Origin: Candidatus Saccharimonadota bacterium
GTDB taxonomy: Bacteria > Patescibacteriota > Saccharimonadia > Saccharimonadales > UBA4665
DNA: 64,000 bases
Direction: 5' to 3'
Assembly (NCBI GenBank): GCA_027459325.1
Contig: DAIDIO010000003.1
Location: 26,697-90,696, forward strand
Position 1 is the first letter of the stretch, and each line of letters opens with the position of its first letter. The notes under the pieces were generated by a model, which was not told the origin of the DNA, did not search any database, and saw only the letters and a program-made list of their open reading frames with translations. Made by a program: the position numbers and the translations under genes. Positions 55,989 through 63,697 of this stretch are shown here, piece after piece.

Positions 55989-56464
55989 TTTGCCATCGAT
56001 TTAATTTCTTGTTCTACATTTTCTACTTCCAGGCCTGCCACTTGGAGAGCAAAGTCGACTAAAGGTCTAATACCGTCAAGTAAACGTCTAGCGTCGGCAG
56101 GGTCAATTACTGGCTCCTGCCGGTTAATATCTTCAACATTAGGACTCGATATGGCTAATAATTTTTCGTACGCCGTTTTTGAATCTTTTGGTGTCAGAGC
56201 CAGCTGTTCACCGCCAGCGTCTAAAACCTTGTGTTTGGCTGCATCAAAATTAGCTGGTCTCTTTGATGACGGAACATTAGTTTCAGAATAGCTAAGGTTT
56301 TTAATAAACATCTTTCGCGCGATTATTCGAGCCTTGCGGTCATCGGTAATGCCATAGGTTTCAAGGCCAAATAGTAATTTAGCTAACTTCTCGGCAGTCC
56401 AGGCATTAGTTACAGGCCATCTAAGCTTATCCGGCCAATTTGTTGGATTATTTACTTCACTCAT
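55985..56464 (-). CDS. Hypothetical protein, 159 aa, between tig and clpP
   Basis: Not recognised. Probably helical and soluble, with WTAEKLAKLLFGLETYGITD and RKARIIARKMFIKNLSYSET near the N-terminus and DARRLLDGIRPLVDFALQVA near the C-terminus. No cysteine or membrane segment. Its stop codon lies within the CIRCE element. It occupies the tig-clpP junction, another conserved pair. A TTTATT-N17-TATAAC promoter may precede it. Confidence 0.65.
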   Translation of the reverse strand: MSEVNNPTNWPDKLRWPVTNAWTAEKLAKLLFGLETYGITDDRKARIIARKMFIKNLSYSETNVPSSKRPANFDAAKHKVLDAGGEQLALTPKDSKTAYEKLLAISSPNVEDINRQEPVIDPADARRLLDGIRPLVDFALQVAGLEVENVEQEIKSMAN

Positions 56465-56536
56465 TGACGCTACCCTAGGTTATAACAGCAGTATGCGACC
56501 AAATAAACTTAGTTTCAGCGAAAATTTATACAGGGA

Positions 56537-57826
56537 TTAACTTTTAGAAGTAGCTAATCTTCTTAAATAAACTAGCGTTTTTTCAACCATCATTCGTGAA
56601 CGAATATCTCGTCGGCCTTCAGAACTAGCCAGTTCAGACTGCATCTGAGGATCACTATACTGACCTTTTAGTAGCTCCAGTCTCATATTAAGCTCATCAT
56701 CCGATATAGTTATGCTTTCTTTATCGGCAATCTCGCCTAAAATTATACCGGTTTTGATCCTGAGTTCAGCAACAGGTCGTTCCTTAGCCCGGTGTTCTTC
56801 GGCAGTAATGCCTTCGGCCGCAAGATGCTCCTGCCAGGTTTGGCCCCGGTAAACTAAATTACGCTTTTCCTCATCTTCCAGTCGATCAATTTCCTGTTCA
56901 ATTAAACTATCCGGTATAGTGACTTCTGATTGGTCGGCTATCTTGGTCATTAGGTCATTATTGAGTTTCTGATCAGCCTGGGTTTGTTTTTCAGTTATCA
57001 ATTGTTTTTTGATATCGGCTTTGAGATCGGTAAGACTGGCGAATGGCCCAACAGATTTCGCGAAATCATCATCTAGTTTGGGTGGTTTTAATTCGCTGAC
57101 CGAATTAACGGTTACACTAAAGTTAACTTTTCTTTTCTGAAGTTCCTTAACCCCATAATCGTCAGGAAAAGTAATATCGAATGATTTTTGGTCTTTAGCC
57201 TTAAGCCCGATAAGCTGCTCTTCAAAGCCGGGAATAAATGATTTACTGCCTAAAATAAGGTTATATTGTTGTCCGTCAGCACCTTCGATAGGTTCTTTAG
57301 TCTTGGCGTCAATTCCTTTAAAATCAATGTTAACTTCGTCGCCGTCTTTAGCAGCGCGAGTAACTTCCGCACGCTTTGCTGAACGCTCAGCCAGACCCTT
57401 TAATACTTCATCAACGTCCTTAGCTGTAACACTGACATTTTCAGGTGTTATTTTTATTTTCTTGTAATCACCAATCTTTAGATCGCCGACGTTATCTACC
57501 GTCACACTAAACTCGAGTTCACTAAAAGGTACAAACTTGGTAATAACAATTTCCGGTTCACTGGTTACTCTAAGTCCAGTTTGCATAATACTTTCTGGGT
57601 ATACGGCATTAATGGCTTCATTTAGAAATTCGTTCTGAAGCCGGGCAGGGTCAAGGTTCTTCTCGATTAGTGCTGATGGCGCCTTACCTTCGCGAAAACC
57701 CGGCAGTTTGGTATGTTTGCCTAAATGACTAACAGCAACCTGCTTGCCCTTTTCTATTTCAGCCTGGTCCAAGCTAATAGTCAGCTTAGTTGATGTAGGG
57801 TTTATTGTCTCTCGTTTAATCTGCAT
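56537..57826 (-). CDS. tig: Trigger factor
   Basis: 429 aa, full length. The ribosome-binding signature GFREGKAP is at 43-50. The FKBP-type domain (DGDEVNIDFKGID, SKSFIPGFEEQLIGLKAKDQ) and the C-terminal helical chaperone arms (ESITISDDELNMRLELLKGQ) follow. It binds L23 at the tunnel exit and folds nascent chains. It is upstream of an unknown gene and clpP. Confidence 0.96.
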   Translation of the reverse strand: MQIKRETINPTSTKLTISLDQAEIEKGKQVAVSHLGKHTKLPGFREGKAPSALIEKNLDPARLQNEFLNEAINAVYPESIMQTGLRVTSEPEIVITKFVPFSELEFSVTVDNVGDLKIGDYKKIKITPENVSVTAKDVDEVLKGLAERSAKRAEVTRAAKDGDEVNIDFKGIDAKTKEPIEGADGQQYNLILGSKSFIPGFEEQLIGLKAKDQKSFDITFPDDYGVKELQKRKVNFSVTVNSVSELKPPKLDDDFAKSVGPFASLTDLKADIKKQLITEKQTQADQKLNNDLMTKIADQSEVTIPDSLIEQEIDRLEDEEKRNLVYRGQTWQEHLAAEGITAEEHRAKERPVAELRIKTGIILGEIADKESITISDDELNMRLELLKGQYSDPQMQSELASSEGRRDIRSRMMVEKTLVYLRRLATSKS

Positions 57827-57871
57827 AAGGTGTTAGTTTAGCAACATTTTCATATTTTTGCCAGTATATCT

Positions 57872-58333
57872 TTAATACCTAATAACTGCCGATATTACAG
57901 CTATGGCAGCTATAGCCCAGGCCAACTCCACAAAAGCACCGATTGGCTTTTCAAACCACTGGATAGCTGACGCGAACTTTGAGTACGGACTTGGCCGCCA
58001 TTTTTTATGACCTTGGGCCTTTTGATATTTTTTAATCCATAACAGATCTGGAGAGGTAGCTAAAAAGGCACATAGACTAGCTTGTAGCCAATGATGTTCG
58101 TGAAGGCCGAACAGAACTATAACAAGAACCATACAGAGGCTGGCATCGACGGCCAGTAATCGTTTAAATGCCGAAGAACTCAGAGATGCTAATTTACTAT
58201 TTTTTGTGGCACCGAAATGAGGTATGGCGTCGCATAGAAAGTGCGATAAAAACGCCACCGGCAAAGTGATCAACGGCTTATTGATAAGAAGCCCGATGGT
58301 AGCGCCGGTTAGTGCATGGTTAGTGGCCGTCAT
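57872..58333 (-). CDS. YdjM/DUF457-like membrane metal-dependent hydrolase
   Basis: 153 aa with three or four hydrophobic segments. It has the family's N-terminal NHALTG (H6) and SHFLCDAIPHFG (H31, D35, H39), the expected metal ligands. The function of this family is poorly defined; phospholipid-related hydrolysis has been suggested. It overlaps hisS by 4 bases. Confidence 0.75.
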   Translation of the reverse strand: MTATNHALTGATIGLLINKPLITLPVAFLSHFLCDAIPHFGATKNSKLASLSSSAFKRLLAVDASLCMVLVIVLFGLHEHHWLQASLCAFLATSPDLLWIKKYQKAQGHKKWRPSPYSKFASAIQWFEKPIGAFVELAWAIAAIAVISAVIRY

Positions 58334-59616
58334 TTTTTAATAGTTGCCACTAATTCTTTAATAGTTAGCTCGTTTTCTTGACCGTTCTGTAAATCTTTAA
58401 GCTTAAAGTTACCGGATTTTAGCTCTTCTTCGCCTATTATTACTGCGTATCTAATACTTTTCTTGTCTGCAGTCTTTAACTGGTCACCGAGTCGTTTACC
58501 ACTTAAATCTACCGATACATTAAGGCCGGCACGTCTTAATGACATTATTAACGGCTGCGCTAAACTGTACTGATCGCCAACTAGACAAACGTAAACATCG
58601 CTTTCCGGCGGCAATTCCGGCAGCAGGTGATGGGCATTTAGAAAGTTGGCAAGCGTAACATCGCCCCAGCCAAAACCGACAGTCGGTACTGGATCGACGC
58701 CAAATAAACCAACAAGCCCGTCGTAACGGCCGCCACCCATCATTGCCCGGTTATTATCCGGATCGTTATCGAAAACTTCAAAAACTATTCCGGTATAATA
58801 ATCGAAACCGCGCATTACCTCAGGGCAGTAAATAGCATTATCCAGCTTTAATCCATCCAACAGTTCGGCCAGTTCTTGATAATCTTTGGAAGTCTTAAGA
58901 TCATCGGGTAAGTCACTAAGGGATTTAGCGCTTAGAATCCTTAGTAGCTTTTCAGGAACGTTAGCTAGTTTTTCTTTGTCTAATAAAATTTCGTCCAGCT
59001 GGCTTAAGAATGACGATTGATCAATTTTAGATTTGCGGTCAATTAGTTTACCGACGTGATAGGCTGATTGTTCGCTTAAAGCTAAATATTTATTAAGTAT
59101 TTCATTAACCAATCCCCGGTGATTAATTCTGACCTGATACATTGAGTGGTCTGCGCCAAACGACTTAAAAATATAGTCAGCCAGGCTTATCAGCTCCATT
59201 TCTGCATTACAAGAGCTAACTCCGAAAATGTCCACATTTAATTGCCAGTGCTCACGAAGCCTGCCTCTCTGGGGTCTTTCATACCGCCATAAATTCGGTA
59301 TGCTGTATAACCTGAGGGGATAGCTTAATTCTTGCCGACGGGCCGCTACCATCCGGCTAACAGTAGGTGTCATTTCCGGTCTAATGACTACCTCACGTTT
59401 ACCGCGGTCGGTAAATGAATAAGTCTGCTCGTCAACGATTTCACTGCCAGTTTTTGCCAGATATATGTCCAAAGGCTCAAGGATAGGAGCATCATACTCT
59501 TCATAGCCAAACCGCTCAACTGCCTGTCGCCAGGTCCTGAACATGTACTTTTGTAAACGCTTATCCTCAGGGTAAAAATCCCTGGCGCCTTTATATGGTT
59601 TAGTACTTAGTGCCAT
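58330..59616 (-). CDS. hisS: Histidyl-tRNA synthetase
   Basis: 428 aa, a class II enzyme. Motif 2 region RYERPQRGRLREHWQLNVDI, histidine-specific GFDYYTGIVFEVF and motif 3 region TVGFGWGDVTL are present, with a C-terminal anticodon-binding domain from about 335. It charges tRNA-His. It begins a unit with the YdjM-like gene. Confidence 0.97.
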   Translation of the reverse strand: MALSTKPYKGARDFYPEDKRLQKYMFRTWRQAVERFGYEEYDAPILEPLDIYLAKTGSEIVDEQTYSFTDRGKREVVIRPEMTPTVSRMVAARRQELSYPLRLYSIPNLWRYERPQRGRLREHWQLNVDIFGVSSCNAEMELISLADYIFKSFGADHSMYQVRINHRGLVNEILNKYLALSEQSAYHVGKLIDRKSKIDQSSFLSQLDEILLDKEKLANVPEKLLRILSAKSLSDLPDDLKTSKDYQELAELLDGLKLDNAIYCPEVMRGFDYYTGIVFEVFDNDPDNNRAMMGGGRYDGLVGLFGVDPVPTVGFGWGDVTLANFLNAHHLLPELPPESDVYVCLVGDQYSLAQPLIMSLRRAGLNVSVDLSGKRLGDQLKTADKKSIRYAVIIGEEELKSGNFKLKDLQNGQENELTIKELVATIKK

Positions 59617-59668
59617 AATCTTTAAGAATTATATATGATATATAGCCCATCAACGAGTCTTTCCTTGA

Positions 59669-59697
59669 TTGACTGGTGTAGTATTTAATGTCAATAT
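59669..59697 (+). promoter_or_regulatory. Candidate promoter giving a leaderless transcript
   Basis: TTGACT (59669-59674) and CAATAT (59692-59697), 17-base spacer. The ATG at 59705 follows 7 bases after the -10. The -10 is weak. Confidence 0.45.
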
Positions 59698-59704
59698 TGT
59701 CCGA

Positions 59705-60088
59705 ATGGAAGATTTGCAGCGTTTTATAGATGATACACAACTTAACGTAGACATCAACACTGAGAGACATGAATTTTACAAATATTCCCGTCGAATGAAA
59801 TCCTCTTACCTGATTGGCGTATTAACTTGTATTGCCGGTTACGCCTTGCAGAAGCAAAAAAGAAATTATGGCCAAGTACTTATGATTGCCGGAATTTCGC
59901 CTATTGGACTTTACGGCGTATATAACTGGTCGCAAAAAGACGTAGCTTATACACTTGCCACCGATAAAATCATTGCAGCCGTTCGCAGCATCAACCCCGA
60001 TTACTGCCCGACTCCCGACCTGCTAAGTCAACAATTGGTATCTGAGCCGGATAGCCATAACATAGGCTATAGCTGCCCGGAAAACTAG
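59705..60088 (+). CDS. Small hypothetical membrane protein, 127 aa
   Basis: Not recognised. The start is taken as the ATG at 59705; 12 codons upstream remain open but would overlap the promoter. A charged N-terminus (about 45 residues) precedes two probable membrane helices (SYLIGVLTCIAGYAL, VLMIAGISPIGLYGVYNW). The C-terminal 50 residues contain two cysteines. It stands alone, divergent from hisS and convergent with the GH16 gene 9 bases away. Confidence 0.6.
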   Translation: MEDLQRFIDDTQLNVDINTERHEFYKYSRRMKSSYLIGVLTCIAGYALQKQKRNYGQVLMIAGISPIGLYGVYNWSQKDVAYTLATDKIIAAVRSINPDYCPTPDLLSQQLVSEPDSHNIGYSCPEN

Positions 60089-60097
60089 AAGTCTTGA

Positions 60098-62116
60098 TTA
60101 CGGTTGAACACCAGCCCAACCGGCATTGTTAGAATTCCAGGCTCGAACGTAATCGACTTTAACTTGAGCACCGACAGTACAGCTGCTGTAGCATCCGTTT
60201 GTCAGTATTAGGTTCTCAGGAGCACCGTTGTCATCAGTCCAGTATTTGTAGTAAAGTACGCCGTCCCAGTATACGTCGACATAGTCAGTGCCCCGATACA
60301 TACCGTAGGTGTGAAATCCGTTAGACCAAACACAGTTCGGAGTACATGATGGTTGACCATGATTATATGCACCTGTTGGTGAGTGGTAATTTTCCGTTAG
60401 GACTCCCAGCCCTTCGGCGATATCATTTTCTCCAGCAGACGGCCAGTTTGGTCCACTTGTCCACCAGGCGGGCCAGTTATAGATAGTTTGGCCATTACCC
60501 GGGAAATAAACTCGAGCTTCAGCATATCCACCGACAGGTACACCGTAAGTATTAGTGCTTATTTCAGCACCGCTTGAGGTGGAAGATAATGTCAAGACTA
60601 GATTGCCACCAGTTTCGGCTTCGTTCGAAGTAGAAACTGTTATGCCGTTTTTCTTCCAACCATTTTCAGTATTCCAGGTTGTAGTGTTAATGCTTGTGCC
60701 ATTGAACTCATCATCGAACGACGGCGTACCCCAGCCACCAACACTTCCAGTAGTGCTGCCAATGCAAGGCGACATTGCGCCGTTATATGTACATCCGGAT
60801 CCTGTAGTAGTACCACCGGTTGAACTAACTGTCGCTACGCTAATTGTGACTGCCGGGGCCGTAACAGTTCCTCCGGCGCCGGTACAGCTTAAATCGTAGG
60901 TTGTTGTGGCGGTAGGACTTACTGTGGTTGAGCCACTCGTAGCCTGCGTACCAGTCCAACCTCCTGAAGCGCTACAACTTGTGGTGTTATTAGAACTCCA
61001 GTTTAGGGTAGTGCTCTGACCTGAAGAGAGCTGCGTAGAAGCGGACGAGAATGATACCGTTGGACTGGCTACCGGAACGTTATAACCTAAGACTAATTGA
61101 GAAAGTAACGGTGTAACGGTAGTATTGCTGGTTGTCATAGTTGCTTGAACCTGAATGTAGCGGCTAGATGCTAGGCCGCTAAGGCTACCTCCTGATGGAA
61201 TGGCTGTCCAGCCGGACCACGTTGAGTTATCCGAGCTAGTTCTGGCCTGATAACTGATGCCAGTTGACGTTGGTAAAGTAGCTTGACCAGTTAAGCTAGT
61301 CCAGGTAACGGTGGAGCCAGCATCAAATGGCAGAGTAACAGTGCCAGACGTGGGATACGTAGTAGTAGTGGTTGTAGTTGTCGTAGGAGGCCCGTAAACT
61401 GCCATTTCCCAGATAGAGTAGCCCCACTTGGTCCCCCTCTTAATTCCGTACATTCGGACGTAACGTCCTGAGCCCTTTAGACCGGTTAAATCGTTAACGC
61501 CGCCCTTATTAGTTGTCGTGCTATAGATGGTCGTCCAGTTATAGGCATCATTACTGACTTGTATCTGATAAGCCTTAGCATAGGCAGTTTCCCAGTTAAT
61601 TTTTACTTCGCTAATTGTCTGCGTTGATCCTAAATCAATATATGCCCACTGAGGATCCCAGTAGCCGGAACTCCAACGGGTCTTTAGGTTTCCGTCGTTT
61701 ATGTATGAACCGAGCAATTTAATCCAAGCCGTATAATTATAGTTATTGCCCCAGCTGACTGAGGAAACAGATACAGGTTTATCTAGAGCTAAGTTAGCGC
61801 TAGGTACAGTTGTTGTCTTAGTAGTTACAGTTGGGCTTAAGCTTAAGGTATTACCATTAATTGAAGTGCCGGAGAGCGTGCCAGTGCTCCAGTCCGCAGC
61901 ACTTGACCAGACTTTGGTAGCGGCGAGTGAAGCCGCCGAGCTAAATAATATTAAATAAATACCAAGCAGTATTACAATAACTACGATTACTATAAGTAAT
62001 GGGTTACGCCAGGATAGCTGCAAAAGCTTAGGGTTAACAATATTATTACTGGTTGATTCGCCGGAACCAATAACCGGATTTGTGTTATCTTCTCTCATTT
62101 TTAATTTTTTAACCAT
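60098..62116 (-). CDS. Membrane-anchored glycoside hydrolase family 16 protein with F5/8 type C domain
   Basis: 672 aa. A membrane helix lies at about 40-60 after a 38-residue cytoplasmic tail. A discoidin/F5/8C carbohydrate-binding domain covers about 107-242. Thr/Ser-rich linkers follow, with a beta-sandwich region and an SFSSASTQLSSGQSTTLNW Ig-like repeat at about 350-430. The GH16 domain at about 465-670 has the catalytic ENDIAE (563-568, ExDxxE). It should cleave beta-1,3 or beta-1,3/1,4-glucan or a galactan outside the cell. A later ATG (62098) is a possible start. Confidence 0.9.
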   Translation of the reverse strand: MVKKLKMREDNTNPVIGSGESTSNNIVNPKLLQLSWRNPLLIVIVVIVILLGIYLILFSSAASLAATKVWSSAADWSTGTLSGTSINGNTLSLSPTVTTKTTTVPSANLALDKPVSVSSVSWGNNYNYTAWIKLLGSYINDGNLKTRWSSGYWDPQWAYIDLGSTQTISEVKINWETAYAKAYQIQVSNDAYNWTTIYSTTTNKGGVNDLTGLKGSGRYVRMYGIKRGTKWGYSIWEMAVYGPPTTTTTTTTTYPTSGTVTLPFDAGSTVTWTSLTGQATLPTSTGISYQARTSSDNSTWSGWTAIPSGGSLSGLASSRYIQVQATMTTSNTTVTPLLSQLVLGYNVPVASPTVSFSSASTQLSSGQSTTLNWSSNNTTSCSASGGWTGTQATSGSTTVSPTATTTYDLSCTGAGGTVTAPAVTISVATVSSTGGTTTGSGCTYNGAMSPCIGSTTGSVGGWGTPSFDDEFNGTSINTTTWNTENGWKKNGITVSTSNEAETGGNLVLTLSSTSSGAEISTNTYGVPVGGYAEARVYFPGNGQTIYNWPAWWTSGPNWPSAGENDIAEGLGVLTENYHSPTGAYNHGQPSCTPNCVWSNGFHTYGMYRGTDYVDVYWDGVLYYKYWTDDNGAPENLILTNGCYSSCTVGAQVKVDYVRAWNSNNAGWAGVQP

Positions 62117-62287
62117 TTAATTATGTTTATTTACACACATTAATATTAATCTCAGCTAACCATGTAACATTTCTGAAAGCAATAGCGAAATGAAGTTAAA
62201 TGCTGTGATTTATCTCACGTTTCTAATTTATAACTTTGCGTTGCCGCTGGATCAAGTCCAGTCATCCTATAAAACTTCAGCTATAAG

Positions 62288-62554
62288 CTAATTGTTGGGT
62301 GTTTCCAAATCAATGGTTTCTTCGTAAGAACTCTTCCTAAGCCCGATAGCCTGCCTGAATTCCGCCTCAATAAGCGGTTCATTTTTAAGTTTTGATTTAT
62401 AGACAATGAAACCTCCACCAATTGGTACTAGCAAACCAGCAGCTGCTATGTTTAAATCTGCCGGATTTAGATTTAAGCTATATCTATTAACCGGATCGGT
62501 TACTCCAAGCGTTTCAGCGATACCCACGATAGATCCACCAAGTCCCACAAACAT
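62288..62554 (-). CDS. Small hypothetical membrane protein, 88 aa
   Basis: Not recognised. Two hydrophobic stretches (MFVGLGGSIVGIAETLGV and IAAAGLLVPIGGGFIVY) suggest one or two membrane helices, followed by a charged cytoplasmic tail. The GAGGGGGGG of the C7 tract lies upstream and may act as Shine-Dalgarno at a loose distance. It shares its direction with the GH16 gene 171 bases downstream; that gap has a small CTGGA/TCCAG hairpin only. Confidence 0.5.
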   Translation of the reverse strand: MFVGLGGSIVGIAETLGVTDPVNRYSLNLNPADLNIAAAGLLVPIGGGFIVYKSKLKNEPLIEAEFRQAIGLRKSSYEETIDLETPNN

Positions 62555-62563
62555 TGCAGTGTA

Positions 62564-62570
62564 CCCCCCC
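62564..62570. repeat. C7 homopolymer tract
   Basis: Seven C on the plus strand, 10 bases upstream of the 88-aa membrane-protein ATG. On the plus strand, a 45-codon open stretch (62570-62707, ending TAA) begins right at it. The rest of the 62555-62819 gap holds no gene I can support. Confidence 0.6.
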
Positions 62571-62819
62571 TCGTCTTAGCTGAGCTTTTGGATGGAGTTT
62601 ATGGATGGCACGGTAAAGGACTATTAGTTCTTGACTCAGGTCTGATAAATGTTACCGGCGGAACCTCGATAAACCTATACTATATTTATTTTCAGGGTTA
62701 TTGTTAATCCTGCGACTAATCAGTATTGGTGCACTTGAAAGACATTCATACGAACACCTTTTGGCTTGGTTAGACCACTTAAGACTAGGTTTTGAGGATA
62801 GCAATAATGAACTATAGCC

Positions 62820-63035
62820 CTAAAGCAGATCTAGCGACTTTATCTTTAGTGCTTTCTTTATATCTTGAAGTTTATCGTAGGTTGGGTTCTCTTCGCCACG
62901 CTCAATACGAGCATAGTAATTTACGTGCATGCCAGAAGCGTCAGCAACTTCTTGCTGTGTTAAATGAGCAGTTTCGCGAATACTACGAAGCTTCTCGCCT
63001 AATACTTTTCTCATCTTGTCATGCTCACTGGTCAT
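62820..63035 (-). CDS. XRE-family helix-turn-helix regulator
   Basis: 71 aa, essentially only the HTH domain: LRSIRETAHLTQQEVADASG then MHVNYYARIERGEENPTYDK, the Cro/C1 fold. Such small proteins often repress their own and a divergent gene, as in C-proteins of restriction systems. It is divergent from the Mrr-like gene across 54 bases containing two GGTCATAT repeats. A TACTAT box 6 bases before the ATG suggests a leaderless transcript. Confidence 0.9.
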   Translation of the reverse strand: MTSEHDKMRKVLGEKLRSIRETAHLTQQEVADASGMHVNYYARIERGEENPTYDKLQDIKKALKIKSLDLL

Positions 63036-63064
63036 ATACGGATAGTAGCATATTTAGGTCATAT
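63030..63064. promoter_or_regulatory. Direct repeats GGTCATAT, candidate XRE operator
   Basis: GGTCATAT occurs at 63030-63037 and 63057-63064, 27 bases apart, in the region between the XRE and Mrr-like genes; the first copy overlaps the XRE start codon. The spacing is close to 2.5 helical turns. Confidence 0.4.
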
Positions 63065-63089
63065 TTTGTACAAGACAGGAATCTTTAAA

Positions 63090-63491
63090 ATGCTTAGAAA
63101 GCTATTAAAAACCATCTTAGGTTCACGCAGCAAGCAAGCCAATGACTTCTCAATTATTGATACTATGACTGGTTATCAATTCGAGAAGTTTGTGGCAGAT
63201 CTATTAAAGCAATATGGTTTTACGGACGTTAGACTGACAGAACACTATGATTTGGGCGTTGATATTATCGCTGAAAAGGATGGTGTACGTTGGGGTATTC
63301 AGACTAAAAGATATAACGGATTAGTAAAAGCTATAGCTGTTCGACAAGTTGTTACAGCATTGAGGTATTACAAGTGCGAAAGAGGAATGGTTATAACAAA
63401 TAACTACTTTAGTAGGGTAGCTATAAGGCTAGCCGTCTGCAATGAATGTGTACTGGTTGACAGAACAAAGCTTAAAGACAGATTACCATAA
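63090..63491 (+). CDS. Mrr-like restriction endonuclease domain protein
   Basis: 133 aa from the ATG at 63090 (AGGA 9 bases upstream); the longer frame would overlap the XRE gene. The PD-(D/E)xK core is present: E32 in YQFEKFVADLL, D58 in DLGVDII and QTK (71-73). The tail MVITNNYFSRVAIRLA and VLVDRTKL is typical of Mrr_cat. It probably cleaves foreign or modified DNA. No methylase or other partner is visible before the window edge, apart from the MBL gene downstream. Confidence 0.85.
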   Translation: MLRKLLKTILGSRSKQANDFSIIDTMTGYQFEKFVADLLKQYGFTDVRLTEHYDLGVDIIAEKDGVRWGIQTKRYNGLVKAIAVRQVVTALRYYKCERGMVITNNYFSRVAIRLAVCNECVLVDRTKLKDRLP

Positions 63492-63509
63492 GCACTATAC
63501 TTGCCAAGC

Positions 63510-63538
63510 TTGCAAGTTTAAAGCATATGCGCTATAAT
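63510..63538 (+). promoter_or_regulatory. Promoter before the MBL-fold gene
   Basis: TTGCAA (63510-63515) and a perfect TATAAT (63533-63538), 17-base spacer. It is followed by AAAGGAGGAG at 63553-63562 with no ATG in reach; the real MBL start is about 150 nt downstream. Confidence 0.65.
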
Positions 63539-63697
63539 CTTTGTACTAATTTAAAGGAGGAGACGAAGCAACTGACTGTCAACGTAGCACGCACAGCCGT
63601 AACCCATACATAGCATTTCAAATTGACTCCTAATAAACACTCTTACAAAAAAACAATTTATTTTAAGCTAATCGACTATTTAGTCGTGTAAAGGAAC

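Noticed and set aside
60555..60899. Long plus-strand open frames antisense to the GH16 gene
   Set aside because: They arise from Thr/Ser-rich low-complexity coding on the other strand; no start signals.
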